NCBI RefSeq assembly: GCF_027595985.1
Contig: NC_073306.1
Location: 85,423,599 to 85,487,598, forward strand
Direction of reading: 5' to 3'
DNA length: 64,000 nucleotides
Source of the DNA: Sorex araneus
Taxonomy: Eukaryota > Chordata > Mammalia > Eulipotyphla > Soricidae
Position 1 is the stretch's first letter. Each line of letters opens with the position of its first letter. The position numbers and the translations under genes are program-made. A model generated the notes under the pieces. The model was not told where the DNA came from. It worked only from the letters and a program-made list of their open reading frames with translations, and did no database searches. Below, piece by piece: positions 38,316-49,524 of this stretch.

Positions 38316-39179
38316 ACTGGGTAGCAATAGCAATAGCAATAGAGCCCTAGCCGCTGTGCCCACGAGACATTTTTACAACCCTAACATGTGGTCTTGCTAC
38401 CTAGCCAGGATCAGAGGCCTCTATGCAGAAATGCCAAATAAAAATCATCTGAGGTTTAAGCTTTAGTGTGAAGTCCTGTTCAAAAATTAAAACTATGTGT
38501 TCTCATTGAATATTTAAATTGCCACCAAGTGGTACAGGTTCCCACTGTCTCCTCCCCATCTGGGTCTCACAGAGAAGGGAGTTTGTGCTGAGGCCCTTCA
38601 CCCCACCCCTTCCCACCCGCGTTCCCCACCCTGCACAGCGAAGGGAACTGCATTCAGAGCCCCTTTCAAGGCCACTTGGAAGTGTGTGCAAGAGCTTGTG
38701 TGTGTGCAAGAGCTTGCAATAGGGGTGCTGAGTAATTCTGGCCTGGGGAGCCCGTGGTAAGAGCAGCCCCCTTACCACCCCGTGTCTCTTGTCCCTCCAG
38801 TCTCCGGAGCCAGGACCAGCCTCATTTCCTGAATCACACTCTGGGCCCCGCGATGAGCCAGTTAGCTGCGTGGGTCAGGCAGGGGGCGCGTGGAGAGCCC
38901 AGACGCGCACAGGTGTGGCCCTGAGTGCCTGCAGGAGCTGGGTTTCTCAGGGAGGGGCGCCTGGCCTGCAGATCATTCACACCTGAGGAATATAGTTGCC
39001 CGACCCAGTGGGCCCAGGCAGAGTAATGAGCAAGTTGGTGGCCGTGTGTGGCACCCCTCTGGGAAGCTCACCTTCTCTGTGAGTCCAGTGTGAGCACAGT
39101 GCGGCCCAAAGGAGCTGGTTTTGATTAACAAGTGGCACAAAGTTAAAAAAAAAAAAATCCAGTCGCCAACAAGTCAGAC

Positions 39180-39312
39180 AGGGAAGGAGAAGTCATAGAG
39201 CAGGGAGGGTGCCTGCCCGCCTGCAGCTGACCTGGGCCCCGGTCTTGTCACCACACAGAGCCCCCAGGAGTGAGCCTGAGCACTGTCGGGTGTGGGCCAA
39301 GGCCCAAACAGG
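39180..39312 (+). mobile_element. Old SOR-type SINE
   Basis: AGAAGTCATAGAGCAGGGAG head; body AGGAGTGAGCCTGAGCACTG. Confidence 0.75.
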
Positions 39313-39536
39313 CATTCCAGCCCCTGCCCTCTGGGTGCCCTGCGGGACGCTGTGCCCTGAGAAATAAATCTCACAAAAGACACAGGTCACGTGATCGCAG
39401 TTTTCGGGACCCGCGGGGCAAATTCCCCAGACACAGGACAGCTCCGGTGCGGGCCTGGGGATCCTTCCCTGACAGTTCTCTTTCCTAAGGGAGAAAGGCT
39501 CCCCATGTCACACAACAATGTATGTGAGCTGGCCAA

Positions 39537-39672
39537 CTGGGGCCGGAGAGAGAGGACGGTAGGGAGAGGGCCTCCTTATACACAACCACCCTCCCTTAGA
39601 ACCTCAGCACCACATGTGGTCAGTTTCCAGCAGGGCCAGGAGTGACCCCTAGCTGGGTGTGGGCCCAAACCC
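39537..39672 (+). mobile_element. Old SOR-type SINE
   Basis: GGGGCCGGAGAGAGAGGACG head; degraded box B. Confidence 0.78.
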
Positions 39673-39756
39673 CAAGTGTGTGAAGTGTGTGTGTGCGTAT
39701 GCGCGCACACACAATGCAGAAAATTTTGTTTCCTGTGTTTTGCCACAATAGAACAG

Positions 39757-39885
39757 CAGGGGACTGGAGAGGGGACAGCAGGTGGGGCGCTTGCCTTGTT
39801 TGTGGCTGACCCAGGTTTGATCCCGGCATCACAGATGATGCCTTGAGCCTGCCAGGAGGGAGCCCTGAGTGCAGCTGAGCAAAAC
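39757..39885 (+). mobile_element. SOR-type SINE, internally deleted
   Basis: GGTTTGATCCCGGCATCACA box B region; an ATAATA tail follows to 39920. Confidence 0.85.
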
Positions 39886-40649
39886 CAAACTTATAGTAAT
39901 ATAATAATAACAATAATAATCCAGCAGACAACTGGTCAGTGTGACCGGGACTGGGGCCCACTCAGGCCTTGGGTCAGGGTGTCCTCCTGCTGTTTGGTGA
40001 CTGTGCCTTTTAGGAGGGCACCAGGAGCCCATCCACTCCAGGGAAGCCCTGGGCAGGCCTGGGGTGCTCCGATGGGCAGAGGCCCCCCAGCAGAACAGGC
40101 CAGCCAAGGCCCTGCGAGATGATGTAAGTGCCGAGAGACCGGGAGATTCACCGTGGGCGGGAGCCGTTTCCCAGGGCACAGGCCCCCGCCACCCACCTTC
40201 TCCACACGGCCACTGAGTCAAACCTGCCACATTTCCGGCCTGACTCTCCTGGATGACTCAGGAGTCGGTGATGCACGAACAAACCCGCTTCTGTTCAGCC
40301 TGACTTGAAAGCAGCTACAAGCTATTTGCTTCGAAGCTGCCGTGGAGAGTAAGAAGCTGTTTACGTTTCCGTGGGATCTATTCTGGGGTCACCCCCGGCA
40401 GTGCAGACCTGGCTCGGCCCGGGATGGTAAGGCGAAGCGTGTGCGATCAGACTCGGAGCCTCTGGTTCTTTGCGCTCCCTGCCCGCCCGCCTCGTTCTGG
40501 TTTGTCTTCTTTCCTTTTGGAGGCCTTGGGTGACTGTGGTGCTGGGGATTAAACCCCAGACTCCACCATGGACCCCTCTCGTTTCAGCCCTGGAACCATG
40601 ACCCTGGCTCCTGTTTGAGTTATTGTTGGCGCGAGGGGGGGGGTGGGAG

Positions 40650-40772
40650 GGGGCAGTAGGGCTTACACCTGGTGGTGCTGGGGTCACTCCCAGCAGTGCT
40701 GGTGGGCCGGGGAGGGGATCGAACCTGGTCCCCTGCATTCAAAGCATCAATTCTAACCCTTTGAGACATCTC
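40650..40772 (-). mobile_element. Old SOR-type SINE
   Basis: ACACCTGGTGGTGCTGGGGTC and GGATCGAACCTGGTCCCC. Confidence 0.7.
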
Positions 40773-41009
40773 CTTGGGCATCATTTTAAGTGGTGCTAGT
40801 TTGCATATGAAACATTTCCCGCAGTCCTTGTGCCTTTGAAACAGAGAGTGAAGGGGAGGGGGAGACATAGCCAGCACAGCACTGCTGTAAGCTACCGAGC
40901 CATCCAGGCTCCTGCCAAGGGCGTTTCAGACACCCTAAGCACTGGCTGGTGCAAAAACACAAAACAAAACAAAACAAAAAACTAGAGATTACTGGGGTCT
41001 TGCTGGCTT

Positions 41010-41150
41010 AGTTTGGGGCCACCTCCAGCAGTTTCCAGTGGCTGCTCCCAGGGGTCAGTCCCACGGGGCTCAGGGCCACATCCTGGCGATGTCTTCCCTG
41101 TGGCAGGGGTAGGACCACAGGGCCAGTGCACATGCTTCAGCCAAGGGCCT
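41010..41150 (-). mobile_element. Old SOR-type SINE fragment
   Basis: TTTGGGGCCACCTCCAGCAG start; the remainder is barely recognisable. Confidence 0.5.
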
Positions 41151-41218
41151 AGAGGGAGGAGGAATAAGAGCTCCGTGCCGCATGCCCAGCTTCAACAGAC
41201 CCGCCTGCAACTGGCTTT

Positions 41219-41389
41219 GTTTTTTTTCTTTTTGGGTCACACCTGGCGATGCTCAGGGGTTACTCCTGGCTCTGCACTCAGGAATCACTCCTGGCGGTGC
41301 TCGGGGGACCATATGGGATGCTGGGAATCGAACCCAGGTTGGCCGCATGCAAGGCAAACGCCCTACCCGCTGTGCTATTGCTCCAGCCC
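41219..41389 (-). mobile_element. SOR-type SINE, full length
   Basis: Near consensus from TTTTTGGGTCACACCTGGCG to TGCTATTGCTCCAGCCCC. Confidence 0.96.
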
Positions 41390-41396
41390 CACTGTT

Positions 41397-41520
41397 TTCT
41401 ATTTTATTTGAGCTACACCCAACGGTGCTCAGGGCTTACCTGGCTCTATGCTCAGGGCTCCAGAGACCACATGCAGTGCTGGGGATAAAACCTGGGTGGC
41501 TCCATGCAAGGCAACCCCCC
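41397..41520 (-). mobile_element. Old SOR-type SINE, head truncated
   Basis: TTGAGCTACACCCAACGGTG start; ends after box B. Confidence 0.8.
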
Positions 41521-41546
41521 CCCAATCCTGTTCCTTCAAATTCTTA

Positions 41547-41547
<1 letters not shown>

Positions 41548-41586
<39 letters not shown>

Positions 41587-41609
41587 CACACACACACACA
41601 CACACACAC
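41548..41609. repeat. (CA)n microsatellite
   Basis: One interruption (CTACAC). Confidence 0.98.
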
Positions 41610-41743
41610 CTACTTCTTGAAACTTTTAACAACTTTTTAGAGGCAATTTATGGTTGAACTGCTCCAAAATTAGGGATTACCAATGTTTTGTGAAAAACTT
41701 TAATTGTAAAAATGTTTATGCCTATGGGGAAAAATAAATCGTT

Positions 41744-41885
41744 AGGGGTCAGAAAGATAGAACAGCAGGTAGGACCCTTGCACCCTGTATGGTCCCCTGA
41801 GATCCATCAGGAGTGATCCCTGAGTGCAGAGCCAGGAGTTAGCCCTGAGCACCTCTGGATGTATCTCCCACCGCCCCAAACCCTG
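41744..41885 (+). mobile_element. SOR-type SINE, box B deleted
   Basis: GGGGTCAGAAAGATAGAACAG head joined to CCCTGTATGGTCCCCTGAG. Confidence 0.83.
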
Positions 41886-42740
41886 GGGGGAGAAAATAAA
41901 TGTAAAAAGAATGAATCTGATCTTTGGTAATTCCCTGACACTCTTAGAGCGTCACTCGTGTTCAAGGCACCGAGTGAGTTGGTTTCTAGGAAAGCTGCCC
42001 CCGCCCCCACTCCTCTCCCTTTGTGAGGTGGGGAGGAGGCACATGGGCCAGAGAGACCGCCACCTCCAGAGGGCCTTGACTGCTCCCCCCTCTCCCCACC
42101 TCAGGCCTCCGGAATCCAGGACTGAGCAGCCTCTGCTCTGAGCGCCTGCCCGGCACAGACCTCACGTCTCACCAGCCCCGTGAGGCGGCCGTCAAACCCT
42201 ACCTGGCTCTATCCCATGCCCGATGTGGGACATGGTCCCTGCACCCGACTTCTCCAGGACCCGTGGGACCCCGGCCGGAGTGGGGAGCTGCTCTCTGCAG
42301 GAAGGACTAGGCCTCACTGGACTTGCAGGCACAGCGCCTCCCCTCACGGAGAAGCTGCTCAGGAGAAGGCAGTTTCATTGGGGAAATAAAGGAGGGGAGA
42401 CGCGGGCTCAAGAGAGACCCTGGGCTTCTCCAGAGTGGTGAAAGCAAAGTCCACGTCCCCGGCAGGGCAGTGCAGGCCACTTCCCGGTCGGAAATGAGCC
42501 TCAACGAAGGGACAACATACCTCAGGGGAGATGCGGGCAAACGTGGCCATGGGGCGAGCATGTCCACATGGAAGGGAAGTGCGGGTCAGAGAGGCCATCG
42601 TGTAAAAGACAGGAAACGCACATCTCAGAGACACGCCTGGCCCTTCCCTCACCCAGGCTGATCTAGTTTACCCCAGAGGCCCCCAAAGTCAGCTGCTAGG
42701 GGGAGAACCTGGAGCGTGTGATGGTCCAGCTGTTCTTTTT

Positions 42741-42741
42741 A

Positions 42742-42784
<43 letters not shown>
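42741..42784. repeat. (TA)n microsatellite
   Basis: About 20 TA units with one TACATA interruption. Confidence 0.97.
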
Positions 42785-42788
<4 letters not shown>

Positions 42789-43066
42789 AGTTCACAATAT
42801 TTGATATATTCAATCTTTGAACACCAACCCCACCACCATTACACCTTCCCACCACCATATTTCAGGAGTTTCCATCCTGAACCCCATCCCCTGCCGCAAA
42901 GCAGAATCAAAATAGGTTATTTTGTGTTGTTTGTTATGGAAAACTGCTGAAAATGATCCAAAAAACTTTCCTTAGAGAAAAGTGCGTGAAGATTGTTGTA
43001 TTTCACCCAGGGACCATTAAGCCCTTCTATAAAAGGTTACTAACGTGCTGTTAAAGGTTGAGTCTT

Positions 43067-43244
43067 GGGGCTGGAGTGATAGCACAGCGGGTAGGGCGTT
43101 TGCCTTGCACGCGGCCAACCCGGGTTCAAATCCCAGCATCCCATATGGTTCCCTGAGCACCGCCAGGAGTAATTCCTGAGTGCAGAGCCAGGAGTAACCC
43201 CTGTGCATCGCTGGGTGTGACTAAAAAAAAAAAAAAAAAAAAAA
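43067..43244 (+). mobile_element. SOR-type SINE, full length, young
   Basis: 25-base poly(A). Target duplication AAAGGTTGAGTCTT at 43053-43066 and 43245-43258. Confidence 0.98.
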
Positions 43245-43477
43245 AAAGGTTGAGTCTTGTGTGCTTATATATGCACATATATGTATCTGTAAAAATATAT
43301 TTCCCTCTAAGGTTGGTTGCCTTCTACTTTAAGCCCCATCAAATGTTGTGTGCTACTCATGGATTATTAGTGGTAGGAGGTAGGAGATGTTCCGGAGCTT
43401 CGAATGCCTCGCAGTTCTGGAGGTCCTTGGCTGCCGGGACTGGGTTTTTGGTTTTGTTTGTTTGTTTGTTTTTGCTT

Positions 43478-43620
43478 TTTTTTTTTTGAGTCACACCCGG
43501 CGATGCACAGGAGTTACCCCTGGCTCTGCACTCAGGAACCACTCCTGGCGGTGTTCAGGGGACCATATGGGATGCTGGGAATCGAACCCAAGTCAGCAGC
43601 ATGCAAGGCAAATGCCCTAC
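43478..43620 (-). mobile_element. SOR-type SINE, head truncated
   Basis: Near consensus up to GGCAAATGCCCTACC, then cut; the dispersed repeat region follows. Confidence 0.94.
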
Positions 43621-43675
43621 CTGACACAGGATCCGGTGGCATGGCTATGGCGAGTCATTTTATGCTTTTCTGACA

Positions 43676-43835
43676 GATTTGTAATGAGTCTCTGGATCAT
43701 GGCGGTCGATGAGATTGTCTGGCGCCAGCCAGAGGTGGCTTGTGGGCGTGACGGCCAAGTTGCAGGAAGTGGGAGGAGGATCGGGGAGGTCACCCATTCC
43801 CAGTTCCGTTGAGTCTGGAATTCTGAGGGTCCAGA
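43676..43835 (+). repeat. Uncharacterised dispersed repeat, copy 2
   Basis: Shares AGTCTCTGGATCATGGC and GGGCGTGACGGCCAAGTT with the minus-strand copy at 0.7-0.86 kb, about 75% alike by eye over 150 bases. It starts soon after a SINE that is cut off before its head end. Confidence 0.6.
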
Positions 43836-44450
43836 CATTCTTGGCCTCTGTAGCAGGGGAGCCGCCTCCCTGGGGTCCGGCCAGTTCTGGGCCTGAAATC
43901 CTGCATGTCAATTTCCCCATCCCCTCTGGGTCTGAGGCCTTCCTGCCTTTGCGCTGGTTTAGGCCGCGGGTGGCCCCATCTCTCTGCCCAGAGCACTTGT
44001 CTCTGGCCCTGCCTCCCTGGTGGGCCCTGGTGGTCATCAGGCATGTGAGTCTAGCGGTGGGGAGGATCCCGGCCCCTATGGAGGGGCTTGGCTCCGTCAT
44101 CTCCCTGCCCCCAGCACAGAAGTTCTGGAAGCCGTGACTGGAGACCAGGGCCACGTGGTGACGGGCACTCAGAGCCGGCCCGTGAGCAAAGTGAATAGAT
44201 CCAGGGCGGATTCCAGGAAGCCCCTGGGGGGGGGCAGGGGGGGCCTAGGAGACGGCAGGGAGAGTCGCATCCTTTCTGCAGAGGCCAGCGGCCAGCGTCT
44301 GTCTGGGGAGCGCAGGGCCGGGCGGGGCCCGGCTTCCCAAGGCTGCCCCGTGGCGGGGCGGCCTGATACATGAGGAGCGTGGGCCTGGCTGCCCCTGGGG
44401 ACCCCGAGACACAGCGTGTTTGACAGCCCAGACTCCCACAGGCTCGGCCC

Positions 44451-44752
44451 ACAGCCCTGCTCCCATCAACACATACAGCAAACCCACTCATGTCCGGCCA
44501 TCTCCCCGAGGGCAGGTGGGCTGGGCCTCTCCTGTGCCAAGAGGCTGGACATCACCAATTTCATGCTGTCCTTTCATTCGTTATTATTATTTTTAGAAAA
44601 ATCAACCCAAACGGGGCCAAGGGAGAGTATAGGGGTTATGGGGCTTGCCGCGCATGCAGCAGACCCAGGTTTGATCCTTGGCACCTCCTGGGGGTCCCTG
44701 AGCACAGAGCCAGGAATAAGCCCTGAGCACCTCCCGGTATGGCCCGAAGAAC
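44451..44752 (+). repeat. Inverted duplication A, left arm
   Basis: Contains unique sequence (CAAGAGGCTGGACATC, TTTCATGCTGTCCTTT) plus a SINE; the whole block recurs in opposite orientation at 45.43-45.71 kb with only a few differences in the central 120 bases. Confidence 0.85.
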
Positions 44753-44755
44753 AGA
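44612..44755 (+). mobile_element. SOR-type SINE inside inverted duplication A (left)
   Basis: Head GGGGCCAAGGGAGAGTATAG, box B GGTTTGATCCTTGG. Confidence 0.85.
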
Positions 44756-45185
44756 ACAAACAGGAAAACACATTTTAAAGTTTCACTCTTGCGGACCGGC
44801 TGGCTCTGGCGGCATCTCTCCGACCCCCACCTGTCCGGCCCCGGACCTGTGGGGAGGAGGTGAGCTTCCACGAGGAGAATGGGGTTGGTCGCTATTTGCA
44901 GAACAGTGCCAGGCTCCTGCTGCTGCCCGCCGCTGCTCACACTAGCAACAGGCCATACAGTCAGGCCGCCTGGGCCAGGAGGCCCTGGTCCCCGCCCCCG
45001 CCCCCCCCACACACAGCAGGGACCGTTCATGCATGCACACACCTTTCCCTGAGGTACACACAGCGTTTCCCACCCCTGTCTGGTCTGGGGGCAGGGAAGG
45101 GGCCTGTCTCCTGGGGTGGGTGTGGGGGAATAGAGAAGAAAAACAATTCCCAAGCCGGCATGGAATGAGCTGCTTGCCTCGTCGG

Positions 45186-45200
45186 CCAGGAGGGGGCGCC
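45186..45200 (+). promoter_or_regulatory. CTCF-like site between convergent genes
   Basis: CCAGGAGGGGGCGCC fits 14 of 15 positions of the CTCF consensus, in the spacer of inverted duplication A. Motif match only. Confidence 0.35.
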
Positions 45201-45424
45201 TCTGGCCCGTTCCCCTGCGGCCCCCAGCCAGGCCACATCTGCTTCTGGTTTCTGTCTGCAGGACTGGCACCGGCTTCCCACCGGAGAGGGTGATGGCAGT
45301 AGGGGGAGGAGTGCGGGGCGTGCTGCCCACTCCAAGCCCTGCGGGTGGCGAGTTCCACTCTTCTCTCTCTCTCCTCTGTTCCGTGGCTCCCAGGAGCCTT
45401 CCAGGGCTGCTCAGGCCTCCCACA

Positions 45425-45576
45425 GGACCCTGAGGTGCTCAGGGCTTACTCCTGGCTCTGTGCTCAGGGACCCCTCCTGGCGGGGCTCGGGGGACCTTAT
45501 GGGGTGCCAAGGATCAAATCTGGGTCGGCTGTATGCGCGGCAAGCCCCATAACCCCTATACTCTCCCTTGGCCCCG
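45425..45576 (-). mobile_element. SOR-type SINE inside inverted duplication A (right)
   Basis: Same unusual head as the left arm, reverse-complemented. Confidence 0.88.
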
Positions 45577-45710
45577 TTTGGGTTGATTTTTCTAAAAATA
45601 ATAATAATAAAAGGACAGCATGAAATTGGCGATGTCCAGCCTCTTGGCAGGGGAGTGCAGTCCACCTGCCCATGGCCCGGACACTGTAGGTTTGCTGTGA
45701 GTAGAGCTGT
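45425..45710 (-). repeat. Inverted duplication A, right arm
   Basis: Reverse-complement copy of the left arm. Its SINE is about 25 bases longer (keeps the GGTCCCCCGAGCCCCGCC part that the left arm lacks). It abuts a 112-bp CA repeat. Confidence 0.85.
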
Positions 45711-45715
45711 AGTCC

Positions 45716-45830
<115 letters not shown>

Positions 45831-46130
45831 TGAAGAATGAGGGGCCCTTCTGCCCTTCTGCCCCTTTCCTTGGGGGCCCCAAGGAAGCCCAGCAGGACTC
45901 CATTCATATAAGGAAAGTCAGCTGAGAAAGCCTCTCTTGTTTCCATGAACTTGTGATTTTTTTTCCCTCCAAAGGTCACTTAATCCCACACTGTGGGGAC
46001 GTCACCCCCAAACGTCAGGCAACTTCCTCATTCCTTCCCCCTTCTTACTGGCCTCTGCTTAGAAGCCCGACCAGGGCCAGGAGTTCCCAGGTGAGCCCAA
46101 GTTACAAGGAAAAGGTGCTTTTAGACCTTA

Positions 46131-46136
46131 TTTATT
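46131..46136 (-). terminator. Candidate IL6R polyadenylation signal AATAAA
   Basis: On the minus strand the sequence reads TTGCAATAAATAAGGTC, 3.15 kb past the IL6R stop. The 200 bases before it are A/T-rich and repeat-free, as 3' ends often are. The length is compatible with the long human IL6R 3'UTR. Confidence 0.55.
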
Positions 46137-48260
46137 GCAAATACATCTTCACAATGTTCATTTGAAATGCAAAACAGCTGGTCAAAAGAAAAAGCAGTGA
46201 GAAACATATACTGACCCTTTGCCCCAAATACAGACATCAGCCTTTGGTATAGCTTTAGCTGAGTTAGGTAAAAACAAAAATAACATCTGAAACTATTATT
46301 CTCTCTCAAAAACAAAACAACACGTATCATAAAGTTGAGGTATACTATTTAACAGACGTGTGATCTCCGTCCGAACACGGCCTCTCATGAGCAGCCTTGC
46401 TCTGCTCTGCTCCAGGCCTTCCTTGCTGAGCCCGAGCATATGTTCCTACGACTGACGCACTCTTAATAAGCATCGAGGTTGCCACGGCAACCTGCTGGCT
46501 CTGGCACTAGGCCACCCTGGGGACTAGATTCTGGAAGGACCTTGAGGGGCTGTGCCGGAGCTACTGGCCCTGCCCTCCCCTGCAGCCCACCTCCGGCCCC
46601 TGCCGGGAACGCTCGGCCGGGGGCTCCCTCAGTTCCGAGACTGGTTGCTGACACTGCTCCACATCAGGATAAATTTCTCATCAGTTCCCACAAGGCCCAG
46701 GAGCATCGGCCTCTGCGCCTTCGGCGAGGTGATACGGCCCCTCCCGGGGGGCAGCGGCACATTGGTGAACGTTCCACAGAAACCCACAAACCACCCTAAC
46801 CCCGTCTGGGCCCGGCCTGGTTCCCTCCAGCACACTCACGCTGCGGGCAGCAAGGGGGTGACAGCACGACGGCGAGACCTGCGGACCCCACACCTGCCAA
46901 CGGGTCAGGTCTGGAGAGGCCAGATCCTGCAGAGCAGAGCCAAGCCGTGAGGACCAGATCCCCGGCAGAACCGCTTCGTTAATGCTACAGGATGAAGCGA
47001 CTCCCCTTCAGACCCAGTTCTCTTCTCTTGCAGTGCTGGGGTCAATCCTTGAGTGGACCCCACCGGGGCTCCACAGCTCGGCCACCTCCTCAGCCCCCCT
47101 GGAAATTGGCCTGCTTCACACTAACTGTTACAGTCCCGGCATTCACTCGGGGTTGTGTGGCAGACAGTACACGGGGCGAGGCGCAGGGGGATCAAGAGGG
47201 GATCCCAATCAGGGGGGATCAGGGGGGGATCTCCTCCCATGGAGAAGGGAAGCCGTGCTTCAGGAACCACGTCCACGGGCGGTGGGCCTGCGGGCAGAGA
47301 CACCTACGGTTGGGTTCATGCCGGGGCGCACAGCCCAGAGCCTGAGACCCAGAGAGAAAACAAATACTTTTCCTTCATCTCAGTAAACGCAGACAAAAAT
47401 AAAGGGGAAAACCCTTCCTCACCGTCGCTGCGTCGAGCAGTTTCGCTGCAGTAATAACGAGAACCATGGCAGGTGTGACTGACGTGGCCTGGTTCTGGGC
47501 AGCCGTGAGCGCCTCTGGATTCCACATCTCCCACTCGCCGTGTGTGGGTCACTGACGTGGACCGTGAGGGGGAGCCCGGGAGGAGTGGGCTGAAGGACAG
47601 CGGGCACAGACCCGCAGTTCCCTTGAGCCACCCCGGCCTTTAGAACGGTCCAAGCCGTGCTTCAGAGTAACAACAGAAGAACCGGTGCTGGCTTTTGCGG
47701 ACTCGAGCAGGCTGACCCACAGTGTGAGGCCGGGGTCCCGGGAGCAGAGAGGGGCCCTGCCTGCTGGTGATGAAGTCTGGACAGCCCTGAGCCGCTCTGC
47801 TTCCCTCTTGCCCGGCCTCCCTGGCCAAGGCGATTTCCCCCAGAGCTCCCAGCTCCTCCGAGGCATGTTTCCTTCACTGTAATACCGCGTGTTTCTCGGG
47901 CATGCTTGCCCCAGGAGCCGTGAACATTAATGAATTCTCAAAACCCCCAGAAAAATGAGCAGGCGTGGTCAGCAGTATCCTGGCTGGACCAGGGGGAGGC
48001 GGGGGCGGGGGCGGGGGCGGTGGTTTCCAATGCCAGCCAAATGGAAGATGTGAGGCATCCTGTAAGGAGGAAGGGCAAGGTCTCGGATTCTCGGAGGGTG
48101 CCCCTCTCTGAGAGCAGGGGGCCGTGAATTTGAAGGATGGGGCTTTGCAGCGGGCCTGCCTGGCAATGGGGAGGGGTCTTCCCAGAACCGTATGGGGGAG
48201 TTGGATACCATTTCCTTCCCACACACGGCAGAGCCTTCTCAGTCAGACAAGACACAGCAG

Positions 48261-48262
<2 letters not shown>

Positions 48263-48334
<72 letters not shown>
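48263..48334. repeat. (GT)n-(GA)n microsatellite
   Basis: About 30 GT units then GAGAGAGAGA; in the IL6R 3'UTR as a CA repeat. Confidence 0.98.
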
Positions 48335-48335
<1 letters not shown>

Positions 48336-49286
48336 CAGGTCAAGAAAGAAAGCGGTCTCTTCCCGAAATGAGGGAAGCGTGGCCTCTCCTCCTCCTGTTC
48401 TCACCCAGCTCACAGCGGAGCTACAGGAAATGTGCGCGTTTCCCAGCCGTGTTTGTGCGGCTCAGCCCCTGGGCCCGCGGGTCGCCCAGCCTTCTCGAGA
48501 TAAAACAGCACTTTCTCAAAAGCCGAAGGAAAATACACTCTCGTCGGCTTCTTTTGTCTTTTCACATAAATATTATCTTCCCTGGTTACTCAAGGCTCAG
48601 TAAAAAAAGCAAATAAACAAAACTGGAGAGAGAACAGTTTCACGTCTCCAGGGGCAGAGCCCCGGGGCCAGTTCTCTGGGGGAAGAGGAGGTTTCCAGAG
48701 GCTGCTGGCCCCCTGTCCCCTTTGCCTCTGACCACCGGGACCACACACTCCCCGTGTCCCTTCTCTGCTTCTCTCCTCCCAAGGTCCGTGATTATCCACC
48801 ACTGAAAATGCTCTCGAGCTCAGTGCAATTCCACTCGGACCCGCGGGCCCTCCTGGTCGGGGGCAGAAAGACGGGCCGACGCCCCCAGAGTCCGTGGATC
48901 CAGACATGCGACGTCCAGCCAAGCCCGAGAGGCTGGAGGCCAAGGCACTTGGGCTGTAAAGGCGTGCAGCAGAGGCGGATGCGAGGTGGGCCGGAAGTGG
49001 CGTGGCTGGCATGGCCTGTGGGCCTGTGAGCACCTGCAGCCCGTGGTCACGGCTCTCAGATGCAGGGGCTGAGTGCCCTCAAGTCCTGGGAACAGTGCTC
49101 AGAGAGGCCGGATCAGAAACAGCAGGGCCTTGTGTCGAGTTCCAGCAGACTCGTCTCGAGAGGCCCCTGAGAGGGGTCCCAGCCCCCCCGCCCTGAGTGA
49201 GACGCAGCGGCTGTGGCAGAGGTGCCACATGGTCCAAGCTCAGCAGACGTGGCCCCCCACGCAGCCTGCTGGGCTGGTGCCCCCAG

Positions 49287-49524
49287 CTATCTGGGGAAGA
49301 AGTAGTCTCTGTTGATGACATCATAGGGCCCGTGAGAGGGCCCTGCCTCCAGCAGGCCGTGTCCTGAGACGCCATCAGGCCCGAAGCTGCTGGGGGGCCC
49401 CACGGGGGAGATGAGGGGAACCAGCACTGGGGGGGCCTCGGGGATGTGATGCCCCGGAGAATACGGCGGCTGCGCACTGGTCTTGCTTTCTTTCTGGGAC
49501 TTCCGCTTCCACGTCTTCTTGAAC
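49287..49524 (-). CDS. IL6R: IL6R last coding exon (cytoplasmic tail)
   Basis: The acceptor is TGCGTCCCTGAAG. The first base completes the Arg codon at the membrane face. Then come FKKTWKRKSQKESKT, a Pro-rich middle with VLVPLISP, and the C-terminus PYDVINRDYFFPR. TAG is at 49287-49289. The human tail has the same start (FKKTWK) and end (DYFFPR). The reading frame used when the transmembrane exon is skipped stays open here until TGA at 49079-49081. Confidence 0.95.

Larger units (their letters stand above)
46112..49286 (-). other. IL6R: IL6R 3'UTR (end approximate)
   Basis: About 3.2 kb from the stop codon to the candidate poly(A) signal. It is free of SINEs over its whole length, in contrast to the flanks, which supports it being transcribed and constrained. 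It contains a CA repeat (minus strand) at 48263-48323. Confidence 0.6.
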
